A stretch of DNA of 64,000 bases from Nocardioides campestrisoli (GCF_013624435.2 NZ_CP061768.1:2138001-2202000); one strand, 5' to 3'; positions 33,949 through 43,696 are shown, counted from the first letter of the stretch. The notes: a model not told the origin generated them from the sequence alone. Numbers and translations are program-made.

Positions 33949-34873
33949 GCCGGCCGCGCACTCCCCCGGCCTCGAGCATGCGGTGTGCCTGCGCCGCGTC
34001 GGCGGCCGGCATGGTGCGGGCCACCCGGAGGGTGAGGAGCCCGCTCTCGACCTGCTCGCGCAGCCGCTCCAGCTTGGCCCGCTCCTCGGCGTACTGGACG
34101 ATCCACACCTGGTGGTTGGTGATTCCCCGCGGCGGCTCGGCGCGCGAGCCGCGCACGGTGGCGAAACCGCCGCCGTCCCGGATCGCCGGGAACAGCGCCT
34201 CCTCCTGGACCGAGCCGTCGACCAGCGCGTCGACCCCGCCCGGCACCGCCTCGAGGATCCGGTTCGCCACCTCGTCGCCGCGGCGCACCACCAGGTGCGC
34301 GCCCAGCGACCGGACCAGCTCCTCGTCCGCCTCCGAGGCGTCGGCGACGACCGTCAGCCCGTCGGCCCGGGCCAGCTGGATCAGGTAGCCGCCCAGGGCT
34401 CCCGCCGCCCCGGTGACCGCGAGCACCTGGCCGGCCTCCAGCCCCAGGAGGTCCAGGGCCAGCCGGGCGGTCAGCCCGTTCATCGGCAGCGTGGCCGCCT
34501 CGGCGTGGCTGGTGCCCGCGGGCGCCGCGGCCACCGAGCCGACCGGGAGGGCGAGCATCGACGAGTAGCCACCGTGGTGACCGTACGGGACCACCACGGC
34601 CATCACCCGGTCCCCGACCTGCAGGTCGGTCTCCGTCTCGGGCCCGATCGCCTCGAGCACCCCGGCCACGTCCATGCCCGGCACGTACGGCGGGGGCGAC
34701 TGCTTGGCCTGCGCCTTGGCGCGGTCGCCGTTGCGCACGAAGGTGTCGGTGGGGTTCACCGCCGCCGCGTGCACCCGGACCAACAGCTCCCCCTGCCCGG
34801 GGACCGGCTCCGGGAGGTCGACCACCTCCAGTGCGTCGGGTCCGCCGTACTCGTTCACTCCGATGGCCAGCAT
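33932..34873 (-). CDS. Zinc-independent medium-chain oxidoreductase (quinone oxidoreductase-like)
   Basis: A 313-aa NADP-dependent MDR-superfamily enzyme. The N-terminal catalytic fold has VHAAAVNPTDTFVRNGD (about 34-50) and PYVPGMDVAGVLEAIG. The nucleotide-binding motif is VTGAAGALGGYLIQLA (about 152-167). No structural or catalytic zinc cysteines are visible, as in quinone oxidoreductases. The substrate is unknown. It converges with galK. Confidence 0.87.
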   Translation of the reverse strand: MLAIGVNEYGGPDALEVVDLPEPVPGQGELLVRVHAAAVNPTDTFVRNGDRAKAQAKQSPPPYVPGMDVAGVLEAIGPETETDLQVGDRVMAVVVPYGHHGGYSSMLALPVGSVAAAPAGTSHAEAATLPMNGLTARLALDLLGLEAGQVLAVTGAAGALGGYLIQLARADGLTVVADASEADEELVRSLGAHLVVRRGDEVANRILEAVPGGVDALVDGSVQEEALFPAIRDGGGFATVRGSRAEPPRGITNHQVWIVQYAEERAKLERLREQVESGLLTLRVARTMPAADAAQAHRMLEAGGVRGRLILEL

Positions 34874-34909
34874 GGCCTCGACGATGACACACCGCCCCTG
34901 AGGGCCGAC

Positions 34910-36346
34910 TCACCTCGGATCAGCCGGCACCAGAGAGGTCAGCGCACGCCAGGTGCGCTCGACGTCCTCGGGGGTGGTCCGCCATCCCCCCACGGCCACC
35001 CGCATCGCGGTACTCCCGTCGACGGTGGTGTGGCTCAGGTAGGCCTCCCCGGAGTCGTTGAGCTCCTCCATCACCCGCCGCGTCTCCTCGTCCCCGGCAC
35101 GCAGCCGGAAGACCACCAGTCCCAGCACCGGCTCGGTGACCAGCTCGAACCGCTCGTCGGAGCGCACCAGAGAGGCGAACCTGTCCGCCCCGGCGACCCC
35201 CGCGCGGATGTGCTCGGCCAGACCGCGCCGTCCGTAGGTCCGCAGCACGGCGAACAGCTTGAGGGCGCGGAACCGCCGTCCCAGCTGGGGGTGCCAGTCA
35301 CGAAGGTCGGTCAGCGCCCCGGACTCCGCGGCAGGGGTGCGCAGGTACTCCGGCAGCAACGACAGCGCGCCCCGCAGCGCCGCGGAGTCGCGCACCCAGA
35401 ACGCGCTGCAGTCGAACGTGGTCAACAGCCACTTGTGCGGGTTGGTGACGTAGGAGTCGGCGTGCTCGGCGACCCCCTCGTTGATCCACCGGTGCTCGGG
35501 GCAGACGGCCGCGGTCCCGGCCCACGCGGCGTCCACGTGCAGCCACGCCCCGTGCGCCAGGGCCAGCGGTCCGATCGCGGCCACGTCGTCCACCGCGCCC
35601 GTCGAGGTGGTCCCGACCGCCGCCTGGACCATCACCGGACGCAGGCCGGCGGCCACGTCCTCCTCGAGCGCGCGTGCCAGGGCCGCGACGTCCATCCGTC
35701 GCGTCCGCGGATCGACGGGGACGGTATGCAGCGCACGCTCGCCGAGGCCGCTCATCATCACCGCCTTGTGCAGGGAGGAGTGCGCCTCCTCGGAGCCGTA
35801 GACCCGGAGCAGGGAGGTGACGCCCTCGGCCCGGGCCGCGCCGTCGGTGGTCCGGTGGAGGGCGGCGAGGAGCGCGGTGAAGGTGGCCGTCGAGGCGGTG
35901 TCCTGGATGACACCGCCGCCCGGACCGCCACTGCGGAACGCCTCGGGCAGGCCCAGCCCCTCGGCCAGCCAGTCCAGCACCACCTGCTCGACCTCGGTCA
36001 GCGCCGGGCTCGTCGCCCAGAGCATCCCCTGGGCGCCGATCCCGCTGGAGAGCAGGTCGCCGAGCACGGCCGCCGGGGAGGAGTTGGCCGGGAAGTAGGC
36101 GAAGAAGCGCGGGTGCTGCCAATGGGTGATCCCGGGCAGGATCATCCGCTGCACGTCCGCGAGCACGGCGTCGAACTCCTCGCCGGTCTCCGGCATCGTG
36201 TCCGGCAGAGCCGCGGCGATCTCCCCCGGCGCGACCCGGGACCGGACCGGCAGCTCGTCGAGCGAGGACCAGTAGTCGGCGATCCAGTCCACGACCGCGT
36301 GGCCGTGCCGGCGGAACTCCTCCGGGGACATGTGCGGGCCGGTCAT
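34910..36346 (-). CDS. PLP-dependent aromatic amino-acid decarboxylase family protein
   Basis: A 478-aa group II decarboxylase releasing CO2 from an aromatic or related amino acid. Family landmarks: HPRFFAYFPANSSPAAVLGD near 82, SEEAHSSLHKAV near 190, LHVDAAWAGTAAV near 268 and the PLP lysine in TNPHKWLLTTFD near 305. The start is ATG 36346, seven bases behind TAGGGT. Exact specificity (Tyr, Trp, Dopa or other) cannot be told. It stands alone between the quinone oxidoreductase and acyl-CoA dehydrogenase genes. Confidence 0.9.
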   Translation of the reverse strand: MTGPHMSPEEFRRHGHAVVDWIADYWSSLDELPVRSRVAPGEIAAALPDTMPETGEEFDAVLADVQRMILPGITHWQHPRFFAYFPANSSPAAVLGDLLSSGIGAQGMLWATSPALTEVEQVVLDWLAEGLGLPEAFRSGGPGGGVIQDTASTATFTALLAALHRTTDGAARAEGVTSLLRVYGSEEAHSSLHKAVMMSGLGERALHTVPVDPRTRRMDVAALARALEEDVAAGLRPVMVQAAVGTTSTGAVDDVAAIGPLALAHGAWLHVDAAWAGTAAVCPEHRWINEGVAEHADSYVTNPHKWLLTTFDCSAFWVRDSAALRGALSLLPEYLRTPAAESGALTDLRDWHPQLGRRFRALKLFAVLRTYGRRGLAEHIRAGVAGADRFASLVRSDERFELVTEPVLGLVVFRLRAGDEETRRVMEELNDSGEAYLSHTTVDGSTAMRVAVGGWRTTPEDVERTWRALTSLVPADPR

Positions 36347-36353
36347 GCTCGCG

Positions 36354-36359
36354 ACCCTA
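36354..36359 (-). promoter_or_regulatory. -10 hexamer of the decarboxylase gene (leaderless)
   Basis: TAGGGT ends seven bases before ATG 36346. Confidence 0.55.
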
Positions 36360-36384
36360 GTACGGCTACTTCAGCTCAGTGCGG

Positions 36385-37614
36385 CTACTTCAGCTCGGCG
36401 CTGGTCAGCCCCAGGACCCGGCGAGCCACGATCAGCTGCTGGATCTGCTGGGTGCCCTCGAAGATGTCGAGGATCTTGGAGTCTCGCGACCACTTCTCCA
36501 GCAGCTCGGCCTCGCTGTACCCCAGCGTGCCCGCCAGCTCGACGCAGGAGAGGGTGATGTCCGACCCGACCCGGCCCGCCTTCGCCTTGGCCATCGAGGC
36601 CTCCAGCGAGTTGGGCTTGCGGTTGTCGGCCATCCAGGCCGCCTGCATGGCCAGCAGCCGGGCGCCCTCCCAGTCTGCCTCCATCTGGAGGAACTTGGCC
36701 GCCGCGGCACTCTGCACCTGGGCGGGGCGGTCGTAGTCGATGGTGATCCCGGCCTGCTCGAGCAGGTCGCGGGTCAGGTCGAGCGAGGCCCGGGCGCAGC
36801 CGATCGCCATCGCCGCCACCATGGGCCGGGTGTTGTCGAAGGTCGCCATGGCCCCGCCGAAGCCGGCCTTGACGTCGATCTCGGGCGACCCCAGGAGGTT
36901 CTCCGCCGGCACCCGGCAGTCGGTGAAGGTGATCACGGCGGTGTCGGAGGCGCGGATCCCGAGCTTGTGCTCGAGCCGCTCGACCCGCATGCCCGGCGTG
37001 CCCTTCTCCACCACGAACGACTTGATCGCGGCGCGACCCAGGCTCTTGTCCAAGCTGGCCCACACGACGACCGCGCCGGCGCGCTCCCCGGAGGTGACGA
37101 AGATCTTCTCGCCGTTGAGCACGTAGTGGTCCCCGTCGAGGGTGGCGGTGGTCGACAGCGCGGCGGAGTCCGAGCCCATGCCCGGCTCCGTGATCGCCAT
37201 CGCCGCCCACAGCCCGGCGAACCGCTTCTGCTGCTCGGCGTCGGCCACGGACGCGATGGCGGCGTTGCCCAGACCCTGGCGCGGCATGGAGAGCAGCAGG
37301 CCGGTGTCGCCCCAGCACATCTCCGCGATCGAGAGGATGGAGGCCAGGTTGGCGCCGTTGCGCACCCGGGACGGGTCGGCGTCCTTCTTCTTCTGCGCCG
37401 GGGTCTCCGTGCTGACGCCGGTCGCGCCGGCGCCCTCGGTGGTCCCGGACTCCGAGAGTCCGTCGATCATCGCGGCCAGCATGTCGAGCTCCTTGGGGTA
37501 GGAGTGCTCGGCGGCGTCGTACTTGCGGGAGATGGGCCGGAGCATGTTCATCGCGACCTGGTGGGCCTGGTCGATCAGCATCCGGTGCTTGCGGGGAGTC
37601 TCGAGGTTGATCAT
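36385..37614 (-). CDS. Acyl-CoA dehydrogenase (second of a pair, FadE23-like)
   Basis: A 409-aa FAD enzyme introducing the alpha-beta double bond in acyl-CoA. Landmarks: AITEPGMGSDSAAL (about 138-151), GEKIFVTSGERAGAVVVWAS and the C-terminal ILDIFEGTQQIQQLIVAR with the Glu-Gly-Thr-Gln segment. It starts 16 bp after the first dehydrogenase, so they form an operon. The order and sizes match the FadE24-FadE23 pair of mycobacteria, which is inference from layout. Such paired ACADs may form a heteromer. Confidence 0.9.
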   Translation of the reverse strand: MINLETPRKHRMLIDQAHQVAMNMLRPISRKYDAAEHSYPKELDMLAAMIDGLSESGTTEGAGATGVSTETPAQKKKDADPSRVRNGANLASILSIAEMCWGDTGLLLSMPRQGLGNAAIASVADAEQQKRFAGLWAAMAITEPGMGSDSAALSTTATLDGDHYVLNGEKIFVTSGERAGAVVVWASLDKSLGRAAIKSFVVEKGTPGMRVERLEHKLGIRASDTAVITFTDCRVPAENLLGSPEIDVKAGFGGAMATFDNTRPMVAAMAIGCARASLDLTRDLLEQAGITIDYDRPAQVQSAAAAKFLQMEADWEGARLLAMQAAWMADNRKPNSLEASMAKAKAGRVGSDITLSCVELAGTLGYSEAELLEKWSRDSKILDIFEGTQQIQQLIVARRVLGLTSAELK

Positions 37615-37630
37615 CTGCGGTGCCCCGTCC

Positions 37631-38983
37631 TCAGACGAGGACGCCTCCTTCCATCACGCCGAGGGCTCGGAGGTCGCGGTACCACCGCTCCACCGGGTGC
37701 TCCTTGACGAAGCCGTGTCCACCGAGCAGCTGGACGCCGTCCAGCCCGATCTTCATGCCCTTCTCCGCGCACAGCCGGCGGGCCAACGCCACCTCGCGGG
37801 CGAACTCCTTGCCCTGGGCCGCCCGGGACGCCGCCCGCCACGTCACCAGGCGCATCGCCTGCAGCTCGATGGCCATGTCGGCCACCATGAAGGCCACGGA
37901 CTGCCGGTGGGCCACCGGCTCGCCGAACGCCTCACGCTCCTTGACGTACGGGGTGACGTAGTCGAGGACGGCCTGCCCGGTGCCCACCGCCAGGGCGCAC
38001 CAGGCCAGGCGGGAGAGCCGCACGCACTCGGTGTACGTCGAGCCGTCGGCCTCGCCGAGCAGCTCGGCGGGCGTGCCGTCGAGCTGCAGCCGGGTGATGC
38101 CGGCGGCGCGGACCCCCATCGAGGGGTCGGCGACGACCTCGATGCCGGCGGCGCCGGACTCGACCAGGAACAGGGCCGGTCGACCGTCGAGCGACGCGCC
38201 GACCACGAAGAGCTCGGCCTCGGCGCCCCGAGGCACGGCCGACTTGACCCCGGTGAGCAGGTAGCCGTCGCCGGACCGGGTCGCGGTGGTCTGCGGGGCG
38301 AGCGCGTCGAAGAGGACCCGGGGCTCGGCCAGCGCCAGCGCCGCGGCTGGCACCTGGTCGCCGGTGAACGCCGGGAGGTAGGTCTGCTGCTGCTCGTCGC
38401 TCCCCCACAGCGACAGCGCGGTGGCGACCGCACCGGGGGCCAGCGCGGCCACCGCCAGGCCCATGTCACCGCGGGCCAGCGCCTCGGCGACCAGGGTGCC
38501 GGCCACCGCGGAGCGCTCCTCGCTGATCCCGCCCAGGGCCTCGGGCACGCCCAGGATCGGCAGACCGATGTCGGTGCTCGCGCGGAGCAGCTCCTCGGGC
38601 GCCGCGCAGGCCTCGTCGGCTGCCGCGGCGGCGGGCCGGACGACCTCGGCGGCGTACTCGGAGACCACGTCGACGAGCATCTGCTCGTCCTCGGTGGGCG
38701 TGAGGTCGAAGACGCCGGTCGGCTTGGCGTCCGGGACCCGGACCCCCGGCCCCTTCTTGCCGACGCGCGCGAACGTGCGACCTGCGGCCGCTGCGGTGCG
38801 GAAGCCGCTGCGGGTGGCGGTGAAGACCACCTGCTCCGCAGTGCGGCGCAGGCCTACGCGGTCCAGGAGGTCGCTCTGCGCGAGCTTGCTGAGGGCGGCC
38901 ACGGCGTAGCCGAGCGGGGCCCGCGTCTCGGCGGACGCGACCCCGTTCCTGCCACCCGGACCCAGCACGGAGGAGAAAGCCAT
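37631..38983 (-). CDS. Acyl-CoA dehydrogenase (first of a pair, FadE24-like)
   Basis: A 450-aa ACAD with an N-terminal extension of about 80 residues before the usual fold (TPTEDEQMLVDVVSEYAAEV). The C-terminus has LLGGHGFVKEHPVERWYRDL and a terminal MEGG with the catalytic-type Glu. The central region is degenerate compared with the partner, as expected for the non-catalytic or specialised subunit of a pair. ATG 38983 is six bases behind a -10 (TACATT) embedded in a perfect palindrome (38992-39008), which suggests repression by a TetR-type protein. Confidence 0.88.
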   Translation of the reverse strand: MAFSSVLGPGGRNGVASAETRAPLGYAVAALSKLAQSDLLDRVGLRRTAEQVVFTATRSGFRTAAAAGRTFARVGKKGPGVRVPDAKPTGVFDLTPTEDEQMLVDVVSEYAAEVVRPAAAAADEACAAPEELLRASTDIGLPILGVPEALGGISEERSAVAGTLVAEALARGDMGLAVAALAPGAVATALSLWGSDEQQQTYLPAFTGDQVPAAALALAEPRVLFDALAPQTTATRSGDGYLLTGVKSAVPRGAEAELFVVGASLDGRPALFLVESGAAGIEVVADPSMGVRAAGITRLQLDGTPAELLGEADGSTYTECVRLSRLAWCALAVGTGQAVLDYVTPYVKEREAFGEPVAHRQSVAFMVADMAIELQAMRLVTWRAASRAAQGKEFAREVALARRLCAEKGMKIGLDGVQLLGGHGFVKEHPVERWYRDLRALGVMEGGVLV

Positions 38984-38991
38984 GCCCTGAA

Positions 38992-39008
38992 TGTAACTGG
39001 GAGTTACA
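38992..39008. promoter_or_regulatory. Palindromic operator upstream of the acyl-CoA dehydrogenase operon
   Basis: TGTAACTGGGAGTTACA is a perfect 7-bp inverted repeat with a 3-bp spacer. It overlaps the -10 TACATT (38995-38990) nine bases before the start. Such sites upstream of fatty-acid genes are typical TetR-family targets. Confidence 0.65.
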
Positions 39009-39057
39009 CACCGCGCCACAGTTCGGGGTGTGGTGCAGATCACAGCAGTCCTCGTCC

Positions 39058-39063
39058 TAGGAT
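39058..39063 (+). promoter_or_regulatory. -10 hexamer of def (leaderless)
   Basis: TAGGAT ends seven bases before ATG 39071. Confidence 0.55.
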
Positions 39064-39070
39064 CAGAGTC

Positions 39071-39661
39071 ATGTCCGAGACTCCCCACGCACCGCACGGC
39101 ACGCTTCCTCAGGGAGGCCGGGTCAGGCCGATCACCCGGTGGGGCACCCCGGTGATGCACCGCCCCCAGGCCCGGGTCACCTCCTTCGACGCCGACCTCA
39201 CCGCCCTGGCCGCGGACATGGTCGCGACCATGTACGCCGCCGACGGGGTCGGCCTCGCCGCCTGCCAGATCGGTGAGGACGTGGCGATGTTCGTCTTCGA
39301 CTGCCCCGACGACTCCGGGCGGCACACCGTCGGGGTGGTCTGCAACCCGGTGCTGGTGCTCCCCGAGGGCAAGGACCGGCACCTGGAGGAGGACGACGAG
39401 GGCTGCCTCTCCTTCCCCGGCGCGTTCGTCCCGTGCGCACGACCCGACCACGCGCGGGTCGAAGGGGTCGGCCTCGACGGCGAGCCGGTCGCCTTCGAGG
39501 GAGACGGGTTGCTCGCCCGCTGCCTGCAGCACGAGACCGACCACACGCTCGGCACTGTCTTCGGCGACCGGGTCGCCACCAAGCAGCGCAAGCGACTGCA
39601 GAAGGCGCACGACAAGGCGGTCGCCGACTACCCGCCCGGCTGGCCCGCCGAGGAAGACTGA
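39071..39661 (+). CDS. def: Peptide deformylase
   Basis: A 196-aa metalloenzyme removing the formyl group from nascent proteins. All three motifs are present: GVGLAACQIG (about 60-69), EGCLSFPG (about 113-120) and QHETDH (about 156-161), supplying the Cys and two His metal ligands and the catalytic Glu. ATG 39071 is seven bases after TAGGAT. The N-terminal extension before RPITRWGTPVMH is typical of actinobacterial type I enzymes. It stands alone, without fmt nearby. Confidence 0.95.
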   Translation: MSETPHAPHGTLPQGGRVRPITRWGTPVMHRPQARVTSFDADLTALAADMVATMYAADGVGLAACQIGEDVAMFVFDCPDDSGRHTVGVVCNPVLVLPEGKDRHLEEDDEGCLSFPGAFVPCARPDHARVEGVGLDGEPVAFEGDGLLARCLQHETDHTLGTVFGDRVATKQRKRLQKAHDKAVADYPPGWPAEED

Positions 39662-39747
39662 CCCAGCCTGCTGGTTCGCCTGCGCGAGGCCTCTGCGCGC
39701 GGCGATCATGACGCCATGGACGTGAGGCACCGGGTCTTCGCCCGCAT

Positions 39748-41019
39748 GTGGGCGGTGGCGGCGCTCCCGCGCCCACCGCCCTCGGCCTGCTGCTGGCCGC
39801 CCTGGGCGTCGCGGCCACGGTGGTGCTGCTGACTCCGCGACGCGTCAGCATCCTGGTGCTGATGGCCCTGGTGCCGGCCACCGCCGTCCTCGAGGCGCCG
39901 GTGCTGGGCAACCACTGGCTGCTGGCCGGGCTGGTCTCGCTGGGCTACCTGCTCACCGGGGGCCGGTGGTCCCGGTTCGAGCCCCTGGCCCGGGTCGCAC
40001 TGCTGTCGTTCTACGTCTTCGCCGCCTTCGCCAAGCTCAACACCGGCTTCCTGGACCCGGCGCTGAGCTGCGGACCCTTCCACCTGGACGAGGCGCTCGG
40101 CGCGGTGGGCATCGCCCCGGTGGACCGGGACGGGAGCCTGGGACTCCTGTCGGTCTGGGTCCCGGCCGCGATCGAGCTGGCGGTCCCGGTCCTGCTCCTG
40201 GTACGCCGCACGCGCCGCGCGGGCGTCCTCCTGGCCATGGCCTTCCACTCCGCGCTCTCGTTCGACCTCGGGCAGCACTTCTACGACTTCACCGCGGTCC
40301 TGCTCCCGCTCTTCGCGCTCTTCCTGGCCGACGGGTTCTTCGAGCGCTTCGACGCGGCGGGCCGCGCGTTCGGCCGGCGAGGGCGCACCGTCCTCCAGGC
40401 AGCGGTGGTGCTGGTCGGCACGTCGGTGACCGCGGCGAACGTCCTCCCGATCACCGTGGGGTCCCACGCGTGGCTCAGTGCCGGGACGTTCCTGTGGTGG
40501 ACCCCCTTCGTCGCCCTGGTCGCCTGGTCGGCCTGCCCGTCGGCACCCTCGGTCCGGCTCGGCTGGCGGCTCGGCCCCGCCGCGGTTCTGGTCGCCGGCC
40601 TGGTGGTGGTCAACGGCCTGACCCCCTACCTGGAGCTCAAGTCCGGTTTCGGCTGGCACATGTACTCCAACCTGGTGCTCGTCGACGGGGCCTCCAACCA
40701 CCTGGTCGTCCGCCGGAGCCTTCCGGTGCGCGAAGGACACCAGGACCTGGTCACCGTCCTGGCGAGCAGCGACCCCGGCCTCGCGGCGTACGTCGACCAG
40801 GAGTACCTGCTGCCCTGGCCGTCGCTGCGCGTGCACGCCCGGCAGGTACCGGACGCGTCGCTGACCTACGAGCGGGCCGGCGCGACCGTGGTCGTCGACC
40901 GCATCGGGAACTCGGCGCTGGCCGACCCCGTGCCGTGGTGGTGGCCCTGGATGCCGCTGCGCTCGGTGCACGCCACCACCCCGGCGACCTGCCAGGACTC
41001 CTACCTTCCGGTCCTGTGA
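39748..41019 (+). CDS. HTTM-domain membrane protein, possibly 5'-frameshifted
   Basis: A 423-aa polytopic protein with about eight to ten hydrophobic segments. FYVFAAFAKLNTGFLDPALSC (about 89-109) and AFHSALSFDLGQHFYDF (about 167-183) resemble HTTM proteins related to vitamin-K-dependent carboxylase. GTG 39748 is the first start in this frame. A better-looking N-terminus, MDVRHRVFARMWAVAALPRP from ATG 39716, lies in another frame and could join near 39762 by a one-base shift. The function of free-standing HTTM proteins is unknown. Confidence 0.75.
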   Translation: MGGGGAPAPTALGLLLAALGVAATVVLLTPRRVSILVLMALVPATAVLEAPVLGNHWLLAGLVSLGYLLTGGRWSRFEPLARVALLSFYVFAAFAKLNTGFLDPALSCGPFHLDEALGAVGIAPVDRDGSLGLLSVWVPAAIELAVPVLLLVRRTRRAGVLLAMAFHSALSFDLGQHFYDFTAVLLPLFALFLADGFFERFDAAGRAFGRRGRTVLQAAVVLVGTSVTAANVLPITVGSHAWLSAGTFLWWTPFVALVAWSACPSAPSVRLGWRLGPAAVLVAGLVVVNGLTPYLELKSGFGWHMYSNLVLVDGASNHLVVRRSLPVREGHQDLVTVLASSDPGLAAYVDQEYLLPWPSLRVHARQVPDASLTYERAGATVVVDRIGNSALADPVPWWWPWMPLRSVHATTPATCQDSYLPVL

Positions 41020-41073
41020 CGGGCAGGCGCGGCGGGCCGCCCCCGATCAGCAGCCCGGGAACAGCCGCCAGGC

Positions 41074-41877
41074 TCAGCGGTGGGCGGCCACGTAGCAGGC
41101 GACCGCGCTGGCCGCCGCCACGTTGAGGGAGTCGATCCCGGCCTGCATCGGGATCACCGCCCGCCGGGACGCGCTGCGCTGCCAGCGCTCGGAGATCCCG
41201 GGACCCTCCGAGCCGAGCACCAGGGCGAGCCGGTCCACCCCGTGCACGGCGTCGGGCACGGGCACCGCGTCCTCGGCCAGGGTGAGCGCCACGGTGGTGA
41301 AGCCGGCCCGCTCGAGCATCGGCATCGCGTCGTACCAGTCGTCGAGCCTGGTCCACGGAAGGGCGAACACCGCCCCCATCGCCACCTTAACCGAGCGCCG
41401 GTAGAGGGGGTCCGCGCACCGGGGCGAGAGCAGGACCGCGTCGAACCCCAGGGCGGCGGCGGAGCGGAAGACGGCACCCACGTTGGTGTGGTCGACCAGG
41501 TCCTCCAGCACCAGGACCGACCGGGCGCCGGCGAGCACCTCCTCGACCGAGGGGAGCGGACGGCGGTGCAGCGAGGCCAGGGCGCCACGGTGCACGTGGA
41601 AGCCGGTGACCTCCTCGGCCAGCTGCTCGTCCAGCACGTAGCAGGGCACGTCGGCGCGGGAGAGCACGTCCTCCAGGCCGTCGAGCCACCGAGGTGCCAT
41701 CAGGAACGAGCGGGGGTCGAACCCCCGCTCGACCGCCCGCCGCACCACCTTCTCGCCCTCGGCGATGAAGAGGCCGTGCTCGGCCTCCAGGCTCTTGCGC
41801 AGTTGGACGTCGCGCAGGTCGCGGTAGTCGGCGAGCCGGGGGTCGTCTGCGGAGGTGATCTCGATCAGGTGCGCCAC
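41074..41877 (-). CDS. TrmH/SpoU-family RNA 2'-O-methyltransferase
   Basis: A 267-aa SPOUT methyltransferase. The N-terminal substrate-binding domain (about 1-95) is followed by the trefoil-knot catalytic domain with [20 protein letters not shown] (motif 1, catalytic Arg), [13 protein letters not shown] (motif 2) and [12 protein letters not shown] (motif 3). It would methylate a tRNA or rRNA ribose; the target is not evident. The start is GTG 41877. It converges with the HTTM gene. Confidence 0.9.
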   Translation of the reverse strand: MAHLIEITSADDPRLADYRDLRDVQLRKSLEAEHGLFIAEGEKVVRRAVERGFDPRSFLMAPRWLDGLEDVLSRADVPCYVLDEQLAEEVTGFHVHRGALASLHRRPLPSVEEVLAGARSVLVLEDLVDHTNVGAVFRSAAALGFDAVLLSPRCADPLYRRSVKVAMGAVFALPWTRLDDWYDAMPMLERAGFTTVALTLAEDAVPVPDAVHGVDRLALVLGSEGPGISERWQRSASRRAVIPMQAGIDSLNVAAASAVACYVAAHR

Positions 41878-41881
41878 GCGA

Positions 41882-43123
41882 CTACTCTGCCGCCTGCCTG
41901 GTCGGTGTCCGGAACCGGTCCGGGTGGGCGACCCGGACGACCTCGCCGACCACGATGATCGCGGGCGGGCGCACCCCCTGCGCCTCGACGTCGGCCGGCA
42001 GTTCGGCCAGGGTGGTGAGCACGGTCCGCTCCCCCGGCATCGTGCCGTCGATGATCACGGCCACCGGGGTCCCGGGGGGTCGCCCGCCCTGCACCAGCGC
42101 CTCGGCGATGGCCGCGGCGTTCTCCACGGCCATCAGCAGCACGACCGTGCCCTGCATCGCGCCCAGGGCCGACCAGCTGACCAGCGACTCCGGGTGCCCC
42201 GGCGGCAGGTGCCCGCTGACCACCGTGAACTCGTGGGCCACGCCGCGGTGGGTGACCGGGATCTGCGAGATCCCCGGCACGGTGACCGACGAGGAGAGAC
42301 CGGGCACCACGGTCACCGGCACGCCGGCCTCCCGGCAGGCCAGGACCTCCTCGAAGCCGCGACCGAAGACGAAGCTGTCGCCGCCCTTGAAGCGGACCAC
42401 CCGCTTGCCCTGGCGCGCACGGTCGACCAGCAGCTCGTTGATCTGCTCCTGGCGCGCGCTGCGGCCACGCGGCAGCTTGGCCACGTCGACCAGCTCCACG
42501 TGCGGGCCGAGCTCCTCCAGCAGCGCCCGGGGCGCCAGGCGGTCGGCGACGACGACGTCGGCCGAGGCCAGGGCGTGCCGGGCCGCGACGGTGACCAGGT
42601 CCGGGTCGCCGGGGCCGCCTCCGACCAGGACGACGCCCGGGCTCCGGTCGAGCGCGCCGGAGGTGGCCAGGTGGCCGTCGCGCAGGGCGGTGACGATGTC
42701 GTCGCGCAGGGCCGCGGACTGCCGCGGCTCACGGTTGCCGAGCACCGCCACGGTGACGGAGCCGTGCCGCCCGACCGCAGGCGTCCAGGCCGTCGCCCGG
42801 GTGGCGTCGTCGCTGCGGACGCAGAAGATCCGGCGTTCCTCGGCCGCGGCCGAGACCTCTTCGTTGGCCTGCGGGTCGTTGGTGGCCGCCACGACGTACC
42901 ACGCACCGTCCAGGTCCGAGGGCCGGAACCGGCGCAGCTCGAGGGTGAGCTCGTCGGCCATCCCCTCGATCGCCGGGGTGACCTCGGGCGAGACCACGGT
43001 CACCACGGCGCCCGCTCCCAGCAGCGACGGGAGGCGGCGCTGGGCGACGTGCCCGCCACCCACCACCACCACCTTGCGACCGGACAGACGGAGACCAACG
43101 GGATACGGGGGGAAGTCGTTCAC
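41882..43123 (-). CDS. cobA: Fused precorrin-2 dehydrogenase and uroporphyrinogen-III C-methyltransferase
   Basis: A 413-aa bifunctional enzyme of sirohaem/cobalamin synthesis (CysG-like). The N-terminal NAD-binding unit has [19 protein letters not shown] (about 17-35) for precorrin-2 oxidation. The C-terminal SUMT domain has [19 protein letters not shown] (about 165-183), [16 protein letters not shown] and [23 protein letters not shown] 43123 ([16 protein letters not shown]) is the start. It stops 4 bp before the SpoU gene's start, so the two are probably co-transcribed. Confidence 0.92.
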   Translation of the reverse strand: MNDFPPYPVGLRLSGRKVVVVGGGHVAQRRLPSLLGAGAVVTVVSPEVTPAIEGMADELTLELRRFRPSDLDGAWYVVAATNDPQANEEVSAAAEERRIFCVRSDDATRATAWTPAVGRHGSVTVAVLGNREPRQSAALRDDIVTALRDGHLATSGALDRSPGVVLVGGGPGDPDLVTVAARHALASADVVVADRLAPRALLEELGPHVELVDVAKLPRGRSARQEQINELLVDRARQGKRVVRFKGGDSFVFGRGFEEVLACREAGVPVTVVPGLSSSVTVPGISQIPVTHRGVAHEFTVVSGHLPPGHPESLVSWSALGAMQGTVVLLMAVENAAAIAEALVQGGRPPGTPVAVIIDGTMPGERTVLTTLAELPADVEAQGVRPPAIIVVGEVVRVAHPDRFRTPTRQAAE

Positions 43124-43161
43124 TCCCCCATTGTCTCCGGGCCTGCGTCGGGCGCTGTGGC

Positions 43162-43167
43162 TAGAGT
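43162..43167 (+). promoter_or_regulatory. -10 hexamer of the PEBP gene (leaderless)
   Basis: TAGAGT ends seven bases before ATG 43175. Confidence 0.55.
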
Positions 43168-43174
43168 CCGAGGC

Positions 43175-43696
43175 ATGAGCATCGAACGCCCGATCGCCCC
43201 CAACCCCTACGACTACCTCCCGCCGGTCCCGTCGTTCACGGTGACCAGCACCGACATCGTCGACGGAGGTCCGCTCAAGGACGACCAGGTGGCCCACCTC
43301 GGCAACACCTCTCCTCACCTGAGCTGGGAGGACGCCCCGGAGGGCACGAAGTCGTTCGTGGTCACCTGCTTCGACCCGGACGCGCCGACCCCCTCGGGGT
43401 TCTGGCACTGGGCCCTGGTCGACGTCCCCGCCGCGGTCAGCGAGCTGGAGCCCGGAGCCGCCGGCGGCCAGCTGCCCGGCGCCGCCTTCCAGCTGCGCAA
43501 CGACGGGGGCGAGATCGGGTTCATGGGAGCGGCCCCGCCCGAGGGCGACCACCCGCACCGCTACTTCTTCGTGGTGCACGCGGTGGGTGAGGAGACGCTC
43601 GGGATCGACCCGGACGCCTCCAACGCGGTGATGAGCTTCAACCTGGCGTTCAAGACGCTGGGCCGGGCCGTCCTGCACGGCACCTACCAGCGCTGA
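43175..43696 (+). CDS. YbhB/YbcL family Raf-kinase-inhibitor-like (PEBP) protein
   Basis: A 173-aa protein of the phosphatidylethanolamine-binding fold. The ligand-site motifs are [20 protein letters not shown] (about 69-88) and [13 protein letters not shown] (about 126-138). The bacterial role of the family is not settled. The start ATG 43175 is supported by a -10 seven bases upstream. A strong bidirectional hairpin follows at 43704. Confidence 0.92.
   Translation: MSIERPIAPNPYDYLPPVPSFTVTSTDIVDGGPLKDDQVAHLGNTSPHLSWEDAPEGTKSFVVTCFDPDAPTPSGFWHWALVDVPAAVSELEPGAAGGQLPGAAFQLRNDGGEIGFMGAAPPEGDHPHRYFFVVHAVGEETLGIDPDASNAVMSFNLAFKTLGRAVLHGTYQR

Noticed and set aside
33785..36736. 983-codon plus-strand open frame
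   Set aside because: It runs over the end of galK and opposite three well-supported genes. Its Arg/His/Gly/Pro composition and lack of motifs mark it as a shadow frame.
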